Origin: an uncultured Alphaproteobacteria bacterium
Lineage (GTDB): Bacteria; Pseudomonadota; Alphaproteobacteria; Micropepsales; Micropepsaceae
Direction: 5' to 3'
Assembly (NCBI GenBank): GCA_903862715.1
Contig: CAIOYY010000015.1
Location: 21,638-85,637 of the forward strand
DNA length: 64,000 nt
The position numbers were made by a program, and so were the translations under genes. This document shows, in pieces, positions 35,099 to 46,156 of this stretch. Within the stretch, counting starts at the first letter, position 1, and each line of letters begins with the position of its first letter. The notes below the pieces were generated by a model. It searched no databases. It had not been told where the DNA came from and worked only from the letters and a program-made list of their open reading frames with translations.

Positions 35099-35153
35099 GG
35101 AATTTCTCCTATTCCCGGGTGTTGCCGGGAGGAAACATGCTAGAGTTGGACGC

Positions 35154-36089
35154 ATGAACTGGATCACGAATTTCGTACGCCCGCGTATCAAAGGGCTCAT
35201 GGGCCGGACAGGCACGCCGGAGAATCTCTGGCGCAAATGTCCCGGTTGCGGCGAGATGATTTTTCACCGCGATCTCGCCAATGCGCAGAATGTCTGCCCG
35301 CAATGCGGTTATCATTTGCGCATCGGCGCGAAGGACCGTTTCGCAGCCCTGCTCGATCACGGCGAACATGAATTGCTGCCCGCGCCGCAGGTGCCGCAGG
35401 ATCCGCTGCGCTTCCGTGACGACAAGCGTTATACCGACCGCCTGCGCGAAGCCCGCGCCAAAACCGGTCAGCAGGACGCGGTGCAGGCCGCGCGCGGCTC
35501 CATCGACGGCCAGGCCGTCATTCTTGCCGTGCAGCCTTTCGATTTTATGGGGGGCTCCCTGGGCCTCGCTACCGGCGCAGGCCTCGTCGCCGCCATGCGC
35601 GTGGCGGTGAACGAAAACCGTCCCTTCATTCTTGTCGTCTCGTCGGGCGGCGCGCGCATGCAGGAAGGGATACTTTCCTTGATGCAATTGCCGCGCACTA
35701 CGGTTGGCGTCGACATGCTGAAAGAAGCGGGGCTTCCCTATATCGTCGTGCTCACCGACCCGACGACGGGAGGCGTGTCCGCCTCCTATGCGATGCTGGG
35801 CGATGTCCAGATCGCGGAGCCCGGCGCGCTTATTGGCTTTTCGGGCCCGCGCGTCATCGAGCAGACCATCCGCGAACGCCTGCCCGAAGGCTTCCAGCGC
35901 GCCGAATATCTCCTCGCGCATGGCATGATCGACATGATCGTGCATCGTCACGATCTGAAGACGACCCTTTCGCGCCTTGTGGCGATCCTCGCCAAGAAGC
36001 CCGTTCCGAAACGCATTGCGGCCGGGAATGGTCATGGCAATGGCAATGGTGCGGCGGTAGCCGGAAACGGTCACGCGCCTTCTCCATGA
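35154..36089 (+). CDS. accD: Acetyl-CoA carboxylase carboxyltransferase beta subunit
   Basis: Transfers the carboxyl group from biotin to acetyl-CoA in the first step of fatty acid synthesis, with AccA (not in view). The 311-residue protein has a zinc ribbon [24 protein letters not shown] at about residues 24-47, then the crotonase-like domain with [20 protein letters not shown] and [13 protein letters not shown]. The C-terminus is a Gly/Asn/His-rich tail. The start is the ATG at 35154; the ORF track begins 31 codons earlier inside trpA. The order trpA-accD-folC is common. Confidence 0.95.
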   Translation: MNWITNFVRPRIKGLMGRTGTPENLWRKCPGCGEMIFHRDLANAQNVCPQCGYHLRIGAKDRFAALLDHGEHELLPAPQVPQDPLRFRDDKRYTDRLREARAKTGQQDAVQAARGSIDGQAVILAVQPFDFMGGSLGLATGAGLVAAMRVAVNENRPFILVVSSGGARMQEGILSLMQLPRTTVGVDMLKEAGLPYIVVLTDPTTGGVSASYAMLGDVQIAEPGALIGFSGPRVIEQTIRERLPEGFQRAEYLLAHGMIDMIVHRHDLKTTLSRLVAILAKKPVPKRIAAGNGHGNGNGAAVAGNGHAPSP

Positions 36090-36102
36090 TCGTTACGTCT
36101 CC

Positions 36103-37437
36103 ATGAAAGTCGCGTCCGCGCCCAGCGATGCCGCGCTTGCGCGCCTGCTGCAGCTTCACCCCAAACGCATCGATCTCGTTCTCGACCGCATCCAGCGTCT
36201 GCTGGCCGCGCTCGGAAATCCGCAGGAAAGATTGCCTCCCGTCATCCATGTCGCGGGAACCAATGGCAAAGGTTCGGTATGTGCCTTCCTGCGCGCGATG
36301 CTGGAAGGGTCGGGCCAGCGTGTGCATGTCTATACCTCACCCCATCTCGTGCAGTTTCACGAACGCATCCGTCTTGCGGGCGCGCTGATTTCGGAAGAGG
36401 AACTCAGCGCCACCCTGGCCGAATGTGAAGCCGCCAATGAAGGCTTGCCCATCACCTTTTTCGAAATCACGACGGCGGCAGCGTTTCTTGTGTTCTCGCG
36501 CCATCCCGCCGATGCGCTTATTCTCGAAGTCGGTCTCGGCGGCGTTTTCGATGCCACCAATGTCATCGCCCAGCCGATCGCCACCTGCATCACGCCGGTC
36601 TCCTACGACCATCAGGAATTTCTCGGGAATACGCTCGCCGCCATTGCGGGCGAAAAGGCGGGCATCATCAAGAAAAGCGTGCCCTGCATCACGGCGCGGC
36701 AGGAAGACGAAGCGCGCGACGTGATCGCCGACCGCGGGCAGCGCCTGGGTGCGCCCGTTCTGATCGAGGGCGAGGATTTCAACGCCCATGAGGAACATGG
36801 CCGCTTTGTCTTTCAGGACGAACAGGGCCTTCTCGATCTGCCGCTGCCGAAGCTTGCGGGCCGCCATCAGATTTCCAATGCCGCCCTTGCTATCGCGTGC
36901 CTGCGCCGCATCGCCCAAAATCCCTTGCGTGCGCGCTGGGCGAAGGAAAGCGCGATTGAATGGGGCCTGCGCAATGTCGAATGGCCCGCGCGTCTTCAGC
37001 GCCTGACCAAGGGCATGGTGGTGGACATGGCGCCGGAAGACTCCGAAATCTGGCTCGACGGCGGGCACAATCCGCATGGCGCGGGCGCCATCGCGCAATT
37101 CATGGCCGACCGCGAAGACCAGATGCCGAAACCGCTTTATCTCATCTGCGGCATGCTGCAGACAAAAGATGCCGATGGTTATTTCGCGCATTTTCGTGGG
37201 CTTGCGCGTCATGTGACGACGATCGCGATACCGGGCGAGGCCGCGGCCTATGGCGCGGGCGCGCTGTTCGATGCCGCGCGGCGCGCAGGCCTCAACGCAA
37301 CGCCCGCCGACGATCTCGACGATGCGATGCTGCAGGTGTCGGCTTGGTCGCGTGCAAGGCCCGGCGAGGGGCCGCCGAGAATACTCATCGGCGGCTCGCT
37401 TTATCTCGCGGGTCAGGTTTTAAGAGAAAATACCTAG
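36103..37437 (+). CDS. folC: Folylpolyglutamate synthase / dihydrofolate synthase
   Basis: Adds glutamate to dihydropteroate and to folates. The 444-residue Mur-ligase-like protein has the P-loop HVAGTNGKGSVCAFLRAML near residue 48, YTSPHLVQFHERIR near 76, LEVGLGGVFDATN near 143, SYDHQEFLGNTLAAIAGEKAGI near 168 and DGGHNPHGAGA near 318. It lies 13 bases after accD and also connects to the 4-aminobenzoate pathway of pabB in this window. Confidence 0.94.
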   Translation: MKVASAPSDAALARLLQLHPKRIDLVLDRIQRLLAALGNPQERLPPVIHVAGTNGKGSVCAFLRAMLEGSGQRVHVYTSPHLVQFHERIRLAGALISEEELSATLAECEAANEGLPITFFEITTAAAFLVFSRHPADALILEVGLGGVFDATNVIAQPIATCITPVSYDHQEFLGNTLAAIAGEKAGIIKKSVPCITARQEDEARDVIADRGQRLGAPVLIEGEDFNAHEEHGRFVFQDEQGLLDLPLPKLAGRHQISNAALAIACLRRIAQNPLRARWAKESAIEWGLRNVEWPARLQRLTKGMVVDMAPEDSEIWLDGGHNPHGAGAIAQFMADREDQMPKPLYLICGMLQTKDADGYFAHFRGLARHVTTIAIPGEAAAYGAGALFDAARRAGLNATPADDLDDAMLQVSAWSRARPGEGPPRILIGGSLYLAGQVLRENT

Positions 37438-37446
37438 ACGTTTACG

Positions 37447-37485
37447 AATACCCTCATGCGGAGCCTGTCGAAGCAGGAGGGTATT
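37447..37485. repeat. Hairpin repeat between folC and trxA
   Basis: AATACCCTC and GAGGGTATT are perfect inverted arms around GCGGAGCCTGTCGAAGCAG-like loop sequence. The loop carries the core GAGCCTGTCGAAG that recurs at 48.3 kb. Placed between convergent genes, it may also terminate transcription, although no T tract follows on either strand. Confidence 0.7.
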
Positions 37486-37500
37486 TGATGATGCGAACCA

Positions 37501-37818
37501 TCAGATCGAAGCGTCGATCCATTCCTTGATCTTGTTCTTCGGCAGAGCACCGACCTTCGTCGCCGCTACTTGACCGTCCTGGAAAATCATCAGCGTCGGG
37601 ATACCGCGCACGCCATATTTGGTCGGAACCTGCGGGTTCTCGTCGATATTGATTTTCGCAATCGTCAGGCGTCCGCCCATTTCACTGGCGAGTTCCTCAA
37701 GCGACGGCGCGATCATGCGGCACGGTCCGCACCATTCCGCCCAGAAATCCACCAGAACCGGGGTTTTGGAGTCGAGAACATCGGTTTGAAAGCTGTTATC
37801 GGTCACTTTTATGGACAT
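37501..37818 (-). CDS. trxA: Thioredoxin
   Basis: General cytoplasmic disulfide reductase. The 105-residue protein has [19 protein letters not shown] with the WCGPC active site at about residues 30-34, and the cis-Pro loop [11 protein letters not shown] near 73. The start is the ATG at 37818; the ORF track extends 53 codons into the addA gap. It lies downstream of addA on the same strand, a conserved neighbourhood. Confidence 0.97.
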   Translation of the reverse strand: MSIKVTDNSFQTDVLDSKTPVLVDFWAEWCGPCRMIAPSLEELASEMGGRLTIAKINIDENPQVPTKYGVRGIPTLMIFQDGQVAATKVGALPKNKIKEWIDASI

Positions 37819-37885
37819 GAAATCCTCGAACAATGGGGTTGCACGGAATGTAGGAACGCCCCCCTTAAGGGTCAAGGTCGGGGTT

Positions 37886-40800
37886 TTAATGCCGGGTTCC
37901 CGCTGCTTGGCGCGAGGCGACGCGTGACAGCGCCTCGTCCAGTGCCGAATCGGGCAGGCGCATCGCGCGCGCGCCATCGGTCCAGACCAATACGCAGGAC
38001 ACGCGTTTGCCGGGATAGAGCTTCTGCAGTGCCGCGCGGTAGAGCGCCATCTGCACGCGATAGATCGCGGGTGTTTTCTCCGGCGTCTGCGGTGGTGGTC
38101 TGTTGGTCTTGAAATCGGCGATGAGAATTTCGTCGTCCGTCACGGCAAAGCGGTCGATCTGACCATTGATCCGGACGCCTTCTCCAAGCTCCGCGAGTTC
38201 CGCGGTGATGGTCACCTCGCTGCGGCTCAAGGGGCCGAACAGCGCGGCGAAATCGGGATGATCCAGCACGGCGAAGACTTCGCGCGTGATATCCGCCGCG
38301 TCGTCCTCGGCAATCCGGCGTAAAGCGAGGTAACGCGCCGCCGCATCGCCGCGCGCGTCCGGCGCCACATCGGGAAGCGCCGCCAGCAGCGCATGGATCA
38401 GAAGTCCGCGCCGAAACCGCTGGCCCGACGCATCCGTTACGGGTGACAACAGCGCAGGTTCTTCCAGTTCAAGCGCTTCCGAAGGCCGTATCACCCGCCG
38501 CATGGGCGTGGTGTCTGTCGGCGGCGCGGAAAGAAAAGCGGGCAGGGGCGTCGGAGCCGCTCTCGGTGCGGCATTCGCCCCCTTGAGGTTTTCTCCCATC
38601 GCCTCGCCGAACACGAAAACGCTTTCGCCCTCGGCGTCCGGTTCTTCTCTTCCCACACGTTTTCCGGCGGCCTCCAGAAGCGGATACCAGGATTCCGGCT
38701 GTATGCCGCGCTTCGTCTCGTAACCGCAAAGGATCAGCCAATCGCGGGCGCGGGTCAGGGCCACGTAAAGCAGACGGCGGTATTCCCGCATCTCGCGCAA
38801 ATGCCCGGCCGCCTTGGCGTCGGTCACGGCCTGCGTTTCCAAGCCCTTCGGTACGCCGAAATAGAGACAATCATCCGTATAAAGAATACCTGCGCGTTTC
38901 TCGAAATCCGGAGCCTGTGCGGTGTCGGGCACGATCACGATATTGGCCTCCAGCCCCTTCGCGCCGTGCACGGTCATGACGCGAACCGCGCCGCCGCCCT
39001 GTTCCATGTCGCGTTTGACTTCCGACGCCCCGCGCTCGACCCAATCGAGAAAGCCTTCCAGTGACGCTGGATGGCCGTCCTCGAAGCGTTTTGCCAGCGC
39101 CAGGAATTCGCCCATGGCGTCGTCCGCCTCGCGCCCGAAACGCGCGAGCATTTTTCTGCGCGCGCCGCCTGACAACAACCTCGCATAGAATTCGAAGGGC
39201 GGCAGGTAGTCGGCGACCGCGAGTACGCCCGACAGGAATTCATGCGCCCTAGCGAAGTCGGCGTTCTCGCCCCTCCGCGCCGTCAAGGCGTCCCACAGAA
39301 ACCCGGTCCGTGTCTGAGCCAGCGCATACAGCGTCTCCTCGTTCCAGTTTATGAGCGGCGATTTCAGCAGCGCAGCGAGGTTCAGCTCGTCTTCCGGCAG
39401 CAGCGCGAAACGCCCCAGCGCCACCAGATCGGCAATCGCAATCTGGTCGAGTAAAACCATGCGGTCCGCGCCGGCGACCGGCACCTTTCGGTCCATCAAT
39501 TGCCGGATGACTTCCTGCGCGAAGGCGTTGCGCCGCCGCACAAGGATCAGAATGTCGCCCGGTTCGATCGCGCGCGTTTCTTCGCGTCCGGGAAGCGGCG
39601 TGCCGTCCCTGATCCATCCCGCGATACGCTCGGCAATGCGCCCGGCCAGCGCCGCATCCGCGCCCGCAACGGGCGGCGCATCCACGGGCAGGTTCCAGGC
39701 GTCGCGTTCGGTCGTCGGTGGCGGCTTCAGCGTTGGCCATATTTCGACACGGCCCGTTTCTTTCCGGAAGGGCTCATGCAGCACCGCCTCGTCATTGAAG
39801 CTCAAACCATCGCGCGCGCTCGTCTCCGCGAACACTTCATCGACAAAGGACAGAATGGATTTCGTGCTCCGCCGTGAAACCGGCAGGCGGACATTGGCGA
39901 AAGCGAGGTTCGCTTCCCCGAAGCGCGCGCGGAAGAAGCTCAGATTGCGCCCGAACTCTTCCGGGGCCGCGCCCTGAAAGCTGAAGATCGACTGCTTCTC
40001 ATCGCCGACCGCAAACAGGGTCCGCGTCCGCGCGCCGTCGCCCGAGCCAACCCCGGCATAGAATTCCTCCGCCAGCTTGACGACAATGCGCCATTGTTCC
40101 GGGCTCGTGTCCTGCGCCTCATCCACCAGAATATGATCGATGCCGCCATCGAGCTTGTAGAGCACCCAGGAGGCCGCGCCTTCGCGCTCCAGAAGGCCCA
40201 GCGTGAAACGCGTGAGGTCGTCGTAATCCAGCGCCGCGCGGGCGCGTTTGCGCTCGGTATACTCGGCGAGTACCGCCAGCGCGACGCGCACCAATGCCTC
40301 GGTCAGCGTCGCCGTCGCCGCGCCCTTGCGTTGCTCCTCAACCATGAGAACGCGGTCGCGCAAATTCTGCAGCGCAGTGAACAGGACGGGATTCGTCTCC
40401 GCGGTTTTCTTTGTCGCAAGCGAAGCACGCGGCGTTCCCGTTCCGGTCAGAAACGCACTGCTTAAAGTCTCGAAATTCTCCCCGCACATATTTGCAAGAA
40501 AGCCCGCAATCGCGCCGCCCACTTTCTTGTCGTTGGCGGAGCCTGCGCTCAGCCATTCGGCAATGCGTGTCAGTTCTGCCCGCTCGCCCTGAAGCCCCGC
40601 ACAAAAACGTTCCGTCACCTGCTCCTCATCGAGACCGGGCGGCGCGTTCAGCGCGCCGCGCAAATGCACGAACAGGCGTTCCTGATCCTCGTCATGCTTC
40701 GCCAGCACCTGTCTCAAGCGCCCGACATCACCGATCGCCGCATCGACAATGTCGGCGAAACGTCCATCGGCCGCCCGCGTCGCCAGCACGCCTACCGCGT

Positions 40801-41311
40801 GTTCCAGTATCGCGTCGCCGCCCGCCGCGCGTTCCAATACCGCATTGCGGCTCGCGCGCATCAGATCGGCGGCGCTCCGGTCCTCCAGAATCTGAAAGCG
40901 CGGCGGCACACCCGCCTCGATCGGAAAGCGCGCCAGCACATGCTGGCAGAAGGAATGGAGGGTCTGGATTTTCAGTCCGCCCGGCGTTTCCAAAGCCTGC
41001 GCGAATAATATGCGCGCGCGCCTCAAATCATCTGCGTCCGGCGCATCCGCGCCGATCTCGGTCAGCTTCGCGCGCAGTTCCTGATCGCCCAGCAGCGCCC
41101 AGGCGCCAAGCCGGTCGAACAATCGCGCCGACATTTCCGCCGCCGCCGCCTTGGTATAAGTGAGGCACAGAATGCGTTCCGGCTTTGCGCCATCGAACAA
41201 CAGCCGCGTCACCCGGTCGGCCAGAAGGTGTGTTTTCCCCGAACCCGCATTGGCCGACACCCAGGCCGAGCTTTTCGGATTCTTCGCGTCGTCGGCGCCC
41301 GCGCGGATCAT
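37886..41311 (-). CDS. addA: Double-strand break repair helicase AddA
   Basis: The UvrD-like helicase and nuclease subunit of AddAB, the alphaproteobacterial RecBCD counterpart that processes DNA ends for recombination. The 1141-residue protein has Walker [16 protein letters not shown] near residue 22, [30 protein letters not shown] near 408, [32 protein letters not shown], and a C-terminal nuclease domain with [40 protein letters not shown]. The ATG at 41311 overlaps the addB stop by four bases, so translation is coupled. Confidence 0.96.
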   Translation of the reverse strand: MIRAGADDAKNPKSSAWVSANAGSGKTHLLADRVTRLLFDGAKPERILCLTYTKAAAAEMSARLFDRLGAWALLGDQELRAKLTEIGADAPDADDLRRARILFAQALETPGGLKIQTLHSFCQHVLARFPIEAGVPPRFQILEDRSAADLMRASRNAVLERAAGGDAILEHAVGVLATRAADGRFADIVDAAIGDVGRLRQVLAKHDEDQERLFVHLRGALNAPPGLDEEQVTERFCAGLQGERAELTRIAEWLSAGSANDKKVGGAIAGFLANMCGENFETLSSAFLTGTGTPRASLATKKTAETNPVLFTALQNLRDRVLMVEEQRKGAATATLTEALVRVALAVLAEYTERKRARAALDYDDLTRFTLGLLEREGAASWVLYKLDGGIDHILVDEAQDTSPEQWRIVVKLAEEFYAGVGSGDGARTRTLFAVGDEKQSIFSFQGAAPEEFGRNLSFFRARFGEANLAFANVRLPVSRRSTKSILSFVDEVFAETSARDGLSFNDEAVLHEPFRKETGRVEIWPTLKPPPTTERDAWNLPVDAPPVAGADAALAGRIAERIAGWIRDGTPLPGREETRAIEPGDILILVRRRNAFAQEVIRQLMDRKVPVAGADRMVLLDQIAIADLVALGRFALLPEDELNLAALLKSPLINWNEETLYALAQTRTGFLWDALTARRGENADFARAHEFLSGVLAVADYLPPFEFYARLLSGGARRKMLARFGREADDAMGEFLALAKRFEDGHPASLEGFLDWVERGASEVKRDMEQGGGAVRVMTVHGAKGLEANIVIVPDTAQAPDFEKRAGILYTDDCLYFGVPKGLETQAVTDAKAAGHLREMREYRRLLYVALTRARDWLILCGYETKRGIQPESWYPLLEAAGKRVGREEPDAEGESVFVFGEAMGENLKGANAAPRAAPTPLPAFLSAPPTDTTPMRRVIRPSEALELEEPALLSPVTDASGQRFRRGLLIHALLAALPDVAPDARGDAAARYLALRRIAEDDAADITREVFAVLDHPDFAALFGPLSRSEVTITAELAELGEGVRINGQIDRFAVTDDEILIADFKTNRPPPQTPEKTPAIYRVQMALYRAALQKLYPGKRVSCVLVWTDGARAMRLPDSALDEALSRVASRQAAGTRH

Positions 41312-44280
41312 TCGCCGCCCTCGCCGATCAGCGACCATTCCCGCACGCGCGCGAGATGATCGTAATCGCGGACATCGCTGAGGCGTTCCATCGTCTCGCG
41401 CGAGCGATAGGGCTGGGCCTCATCGTCATAGCGCGCGATGCGCTGCATCAGTCTTGTTAGCGCTTCTTCGGCTTTCTCCGTCGCGTCCTTGTCAAAAATC
41501 AGTTCTCTGCCTGGCGGCACCGCGCCGGTCAACTGGACATGCACGAATTCGCGGATATGCCGGGCCCGAACGCCTTCAAATGCGCCGCGCATCAGCATCG
41601 CTGCCTCCAGCGGAAGCTGTGGCGCCAGAAGAATCTCGATCTGCTTCTGCGACGGCACACGTCCCGTTTTATAGTCGAGCAGGGAGGCCGCGCCGTCGTC
41701 GAATATTTCGATGCGGTCGGCGCGGCCGCGCAAGGTGAACATGCCGCCTGGCGCGGGAATTTCGAGCCGGCCGTCGATCTCGATCTCCGTCATGGCTCTA
41801 GCAAGGGCCTTGCGCCGTTCGGTCTCATAGGCAAGGAACCATTGCGCCGCGCGAGAAAAACGCGGCCGCCAAAGCGCGGTCGCGGCATGCGAAGCCCCCG
41901 CATTGCGGAAGGCCTCGTCGCCAAGGCGCAGCAATACGGCCAGCGCGTCCTCCGGCAATGTGTTGGGATAGACGTTGAGGAAACGTTCCAGCGCGCCGTG
42001 AATGGCGATGCCGCGTTCGCGCGGGCCCGGCTCGACATCGATGGGATCGAGCGGCTTCAGCCGCAGAATATGTTTCGCATAGATCGCATAGGGATCGCGC
42101 AGCCAGGTTTCGATCTGCGTTACGCTTAAGGCCCGCGGACGTACCGCCACCGGCGGACGCGGTTCGGGACGTGCCGCGCGTGTTTCACGCGGCGCGTCAT
42201 CGATGCGCCTTGCCCAGTCCAGCGGCGGCGAAAGCGCCGTCCACGCTCCCGCGATCTCGAGCCCGCGCGCCAATTGTTTGAGGCGGAGCAGCCAGCGCGA
42301 CGGATGGGTCGGCGCGCCGTGCTGTTTGAGCGACCGCGTCAGAAGCACAGTCGGTCCTGCCGCCAGCGTCGCGAAATCATGTGCGGCAAGCCCGGTCTTG
42401 CGTTCCGGCGGTTCCAGCCCAAGCGCGCCGCGCATCGGACGCGACAGCCAGGGATCGGTCGCGGTCTCCGCCGGCCATACACCCTCGTTCAATCCGCCGA
42501 GCACAACCAGGTCGAAGTGCTGCAACCGCGCTTCCAGCGGTCCGAGCAGCGCTAGACGCGGATGAAGCCCACCGCGCGGCCGCACCACGCGCGCTTCACC
42601 AAGATCACGGAAAAGATCGGCATAGTGATCCCCCGATCCGAGAATGATGTCCTCGCCTTCCGCAATCAGCTCCTTCACCAGCGTCGCCGCCGCTTCACCG
42701 GCCTCGCCGCGCCACAGATGATCGGTGCCGGGCGCGTTCGCCGTTGCCGCGAGTGCTTCGCCGATGCGCGCGTGCAGGCTCACTATGTCGCGCAAAGGCA
42801 CATCGCGCGCTTGCGTAATGCGCTGCAACGGTTCGAGCATGTCCTGCAGATCGGTGAACCAGCGGATCAGTTGCTCGTCCGGTCTTTTCGCGCCGCGAAG
42901 TCTCAATGCAATGCCGGTCAGCCCGTTTTCGGGGCGAAGGCCACGCAAGGCTGCACGCTCCATCGCGCGCACATTCCGGCGAAACGTGGCGCGTTCCCTG
43001 CCGCCTGCGGCCAGCGGGTGTTTCAGCAGGGCCAAGAGCGCGACGGGCGCGAAATCTTCTGCCGCGGCGCGCGCCAGCAGCGCGAGAAACACGCCCGGCG
43101 GCGTGCGCGAAAGCGGCGTTCCCGCGCTATCGTCGATCTTGATATTCCAGCGCGACAATTCCGCCGCCACGCGCCGCGCGATGCCACGATCCGGCGTCAC
43201 CAGCGCGGCGGTGCGCTGCGGCGTTTCCAGCGCCTCACGCAAGGCCATCGCTATCGCAAGCGCTTCCTCCTGCGGGTTCGCGGCTTCGATCAGCGACAGC
43301 CCGATCAGCGCGTCGGCGAACGCGTCTTTTTCTTTTTCTACCATATCGCGCCAGGCATGGGTCGTCGGCGGCGGCCGCAATGCCTCGGCAATAAAGCGCG
43401 ACCTTGAGGACGGTTGGCGTTTCGTATCTTCCCACGGCAGCACTTCGTCGCGCGCGATCGCCACATGCGCCAGCAATTGTTTCAACCCATATTGTGCATG
43501 TCCCGCATCAAGCGCTTCCCAACTCGCCGCATCGAGAATCGTATCGAGCGCGGGCAATACCAGTGCGCCCTGCGGCAGGCATGCGATGGTTTTCAGCAAT
43601 TCACGCGTTGCAGGAATGGAGCCGGTGGAACCGGCGGCGATCACCAGGCCCTGCGGCGGGTGGGTGGCAAATCGCAACGCCTGCTGGCGTATCAGCGCGT
43701 CGCGCCGCGCGGCGGGCTCCATCCATCCGCTCTCTTCAAGAAACAGCGGCCATTGCGTACCGATAATACCGAGAAAATCGACCACCTCTTCCCAATGCCG
43801 GGCAAGGTCGGTGGGCGCGAGGTGCTTAAGTTTCGTCAGATCGGCGTTCTGTTCGGCGGCCTCGTCGAGAAAGCGCGCGAGTTCGCCCGCATGGGAAACC
43901 GCCTGTGCGAAGGGAAGGGCGCCGCCGCGCGCGCGGTGCCAGCGTTCCACCATCGTCGCCAGCACAAGCCGCCGCTTCAGCGGCCCGATGGCGGGCTGCA
44001 GCGCCAGATCATCCGTAGACGGATCGAATGCGTCTTCCGCCTCGTCCAGATCCCCCAGCGCCCTTATGCGCGGTCCCAGCGACGCGCCTTCCAGCTCGGC
44101 GGAAAACGCTTCGTGCAGGGTACGCACCGCGCGCCGTGTCGGCACGAAAATCGTGACGTCGGCCAGCGCCAACGGATCGCGGCCGACGCGTTTGATCGTG
44201 CCCTGAGCCAGCACGCGGGCAAAGGCAGTGCCCGCTTCGATGGTGTAAACCTTGGGGTGCGTGCGCGCCGCCACCGCCAT
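41308..44280 (-). CDS. addB: Double-strand break repair protein AddB
   Basis: The partner of AddA, with an inactivated helicase fold and a second nuclease domain. The 990-residue protein starts MAVAARTHPKVYTIEAGTAFARVLA; the ORF track adds 68 spurious codons. Landmarks are FVPTRRAVRTLHEAFSAEL, VLGGLNEGVWPAETATDPWLSRPMR near residue 540, LSVTQIETWLRDPYAIYAKHILRLKPLD, and the nuclease motif TLRGRADRIEIFDDGAASLLDYKTGRVPS. The upstream nucleotidyltransferase ends one base inside its start codon. Confidence 0.95.
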   Translation of the reverse strand: MAVAARTHPKVYTIEAGTAFARVLAQGTIKRVGRDPLALADVTIFVPTRRAVRTLHEAFSAELEGASLGPRIRALGDLDEAEDAFDPSTDDLALQPAIGPLKRRLVLATMVERWHRARGGALPFAQAVSHAGELARFLDEAAEQNADLTKLKHLAPTDLARHWEEVVDFLGIIGTQWPLFLEESGWMEPAARRDALIRQQALRFATHPPQGLVIAAGSTGSIPATRELLKTIACLPQGALVLPALDTILDAASWEALDAGHAQYGLKQLLAHVAIARDEVLPWEDTKRQPSSRSRFIAEALRPPPTTHAWRDMVEKEKDAFADALIGLSLIEAANPQEEALAIAMALREALETPQRTAALVTPDRGIARRVAAELSRWNIKIDDSAGTPLSRTPPGVFLALLARAAAEDFAPVALLALLKHPLAAGGRERATFRRNVRAMERAALRGLRPENGLTGIALRLRGAKRPDEQLIRWFTDLQDMLEPLQRITQARDVPLRDIVSLHARIGEALAATANAPGTDHLWRGEAGEAAATLVKELIAEGEDIILGSGDHYADLFRDLGEARVVRPRGGLHPRLALLGPLEARLQHFDLVVLGGLNEGVWPAETATDPWLSRPMRGALGLEPPERKTGLAAHDFATLAAGPTVLLTRSLKQHGAPTHPSRWLLRLKQLARGLEIAGAWTALSPPLDWARRIDDAPRETRAARPEPRPPVAVRPRALSVTQIETWLRDPYAIYAKHILRLKPLDPIDVEPGPRERGIAIHGALERFLNVYPNTLPEDALAVLLRLGDEAFRNAGASHAATALWRPRFSRAAQWFLAYETERRKALARAMTEIEIDGRLEIPAPGGMFTLRGRADRIEIFDDGAASLLDYKTGRVPSQKQIEILLAPQLPLEAAMLMRGAFEGVRARHIREFVHVQLTGAVPPGRELIFDKDATEKAEEALTRLMQRIARYDDEAQPYRSRETMERLSDVRDYDHLARVREWSLIGEGGE

Positions 44281-45041
44281 CAGGGCCGGTGTTGCAGATC
44301 GTTCAGAAAGGCTTCGGCCTCGTCGCGCGCTTCGGGCGTTCCGACATGAATCCACACGCCGTCCAGCCTTATGCCGAACAGGCGCTCGCGCTCGATGGCC
44401 TGGTCCCACAGGGGATTGATCGAGAAACGCCCGGTCGGCGCATCGGCGAACAGGCGCGGATGCACGATCTGAAGTCCCGTCCACACGAAGGGCGCGAGCT
44501 TCATTTCTGCGCGGCGCTTCAAACGCCCCACAGTGTCCATTTCGAAATCGCCGCGTCCGTCAAAGCCGATGCTGGTCGCGCAGGGCGCCAGCAGCATCAG
44601 CGCGTCCATCGTCTCGGATTCCCAGCGCTCCTGCATGCGGCTCATCGCGCGGCCCATGCCCTCGACCCACATGGAATCCGCATTCTGGGTGAAGAAGGGT
44701 TCGTCGCGGAACAAAGGCAGCGCCTTCGCAATTGCGCCCCCGGTATCGAGAATCATGTCGCTTTCGTCGCAGATCTGGAGGGCGACGTCGGTCCGCTTGG
44801 CGAGATGCTTTTTCATCATCTCGGCCTTGTAATGAACATTTACGACGATATGGGTCACGCCACCGCGCACCAGCCTGTCGATGGCATGATCGATGAGCGT
44901 CCTGCCGTTCACTTCGACCAGCGGCTTGGGTCTGTCGCTCGTCAGGGGGCCCATGCGCGTGCCGAGACCCGCCGCCAGAATCATCGCCTGGTTGATGGTC
45001 TTCGTCTTGGCCTTCATGGTTGGCGCGGTCGTCACTGTCAC
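44280..45041 (-). CDS. murU: Nucleotidyltransferase, MurU-like (MurNAc-1-phosphate uridylyltransferase)
   Basis: Probably makes UDP-MurNAc from MurNAc-1-phosphate in peptidoglycan recycling. The 253-residue protein has the nucleotidyltransferase motif QAMILAAGLGTRMGPLTSDRPKPLVEVNGRTLIDHAIDRL near residue 18, ILDTGGAIAKALPLF near 99 and FFTQNADSMWVEG near 115. The start is GTG at 45041, overlapping amgK by four bases. The paired kinase next door supports MurU over other sugar nucleotidyltransferases. A fosfomycin bypass role is known for this pair in Pseudomonas. Confidence 0.85.
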   Translation of the reverse strand: MTVTTAPTMKAKTKTINQAMILAAGLGTRMGPLTSDRPKPLVEVNGRTLIDHAIDRLVRGGVTHIVVNVHYKAEMMKKHLAKRTDVALQICDESDMILDTGGAIAKALPLFRDEPFFTQNADSMWVEGMGRAMSRMQERWESETMDALMLLAPCATSIGFDGRGDFEMDTVGRLKRRAEMKLAPFVWTGLQIVHPRLFADAPTGRFSINPLWDQAIERERLFGIRLDGVWIHVGTPEARDEAEAFLNDLQHRP

Positions 45042-46156
45042 TGAAACTCTCCCTGAACCGGCACTCTCGCGGCGCGTGCCTCGTTGGGCACATTACGGTC
45101 ATACCATGTCTTTAATTTTACCAGCGACGGATGGCTGAGGTCGCGCGCCATATATCCCCAGACGCGCGGCAGATGCGCGAGGTAACGCGGTTTGCCGTCC
45201 CGTTTGGCGAGGCGGGCAAAAATCCCGATAATCTTGGCGTTGCGCTGGGCGGCAAGAAGTGCCGCCGCCGCCCGGAACGCCTCATCGCCGCCTTGCGGCC
45301 TCGCGCGGGCGAGATAACGCCGGGTCATGGCCTCGGCCAGCTCGGGCGGCACATCCCGACGTGCGTCCTCCAGAAGGGAGATCAGATCATAGGCGGCATG
45401 CCCCGCCACCGCGTCCTGAAAATCGACAAGGCCGACGCGTGCGACGCCCGTCCGTTCCGGCATCCATAAAAGGTTCTGCGCGTGGTAATCGCGGTGAACG
45501 AGAATGCGGGGCGCATCTTTCAAAGGCTGCAACGCTTCGCACCATAAAGTGCGATGCTCGTTCTGCAGGGAATCGCTTGCAGGCGTCCCGAACGCCATCG
45601 GCCAAAACCATTCGGTCAGCAGATCCGTCTCGGCCAGCAAGGCGGTTTCGTCATAAGCGAACAGCGCCTTGCCGTTCATGTCGGCGGGAGCCGTTTCCGT
45701 ATGCAGCGTCGCCAGCGCGTCGATCGCCGCGCCGTAAAGCTCGGTTGCGTCCGCGCCGCGCGTCAGCGCATCGGCGTAAAGATTGTCGCCAAAATCTTCG
45801 AGCAGCAGAAACCCGCGCGGCGCGTTGGCGGCGTAAAGCGCGGGCGCGGCAAGGCCGCGCGCGCGCAGGTAATCGGCCACCGCAACGAACCGCGCGCAAT
45901 CCGCGCCCGCGAGCCTCGCCACCGCATTATAACCAAGGCGCCTGCGTTCTTCGGGGCTGGCATCCGCCGCCGCAACGGGGGCCTCCGCGCCTTGCGGCTG
46001 GTCCATCAGCATGGCGGTTTTGTCACCCTTCTCGGCGCGGATGTAACGCCGCGTCGAGGCATCGCCCGGCAGCGGTTGAAGGCGGGCATCCCCCCATCCT
46101 GCGTCCTGCAGAAAGGCGCGCATCTCGTCGTCGCGCGAAAGATCGTTATGGCTCAT
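45038..46156 (-). CDS. amgK: Aminoglycoside phosphotransferase-like kinase, AmgK-like
   Basis: Probably the anomeric kinase that phosphorylates MurNAc/GlcNAc in the cell-wall recycling route upstream of MurU. The 372-residue protein has the APH fold: PLPGDASTRRYIRAEKGDKTAMLMDQPQ near residue 28, LLLEDFGDNLYADAL near 115, the catalytic loop LVHRDYHAQNLLWMPE near 218 and metal site VGLVDFQDAVAGHAAYDLISLL near 240. The ATG at 46156 overlaps the tsaE stop (TGATG). The MupP phosphatase of the pathway is not in view. Confidence 0.86.
   Translation of the reverse strand: MSHNDLSRDDEMRAFLQDAGWGDARLQPLPGDASTRRYIRAEKGDKTAMLMDQPQGAEAPVAAADASPEERRRLGYNAVARLAGADCARFVAVADYLRARGLAAPALYAANAPRGFLLLEDFGDNLYADALTRGADATELYGAAIDALATLHTETAPADMNGKALFAYDETALLAETDLLTEWFWPMAFGTPASDSLQNEHRTLWCEALQPLKDAPRILVHRDYHAQNLLWMPERTGVARVGLVDFQDAVAGHAAYDLISLLEDARRDVPPELAEAMTRRYLARARPQGGDEAFRAAAALLAAQRNAKIIGIFARLAKRDGKPRYLAHLPRVWGYMARDLSHPSLVKLKTWYDRNVPNEARAARVPVQGEFQ

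Noticed and set aside
35105-35140. TCCCGG/CCGGGA hairpin between trpA and accD as a regulatory element
   Set aside because: The six-base stem is short and not placed over the accD ribosome site, so chance is likely in GC-rich DNA.
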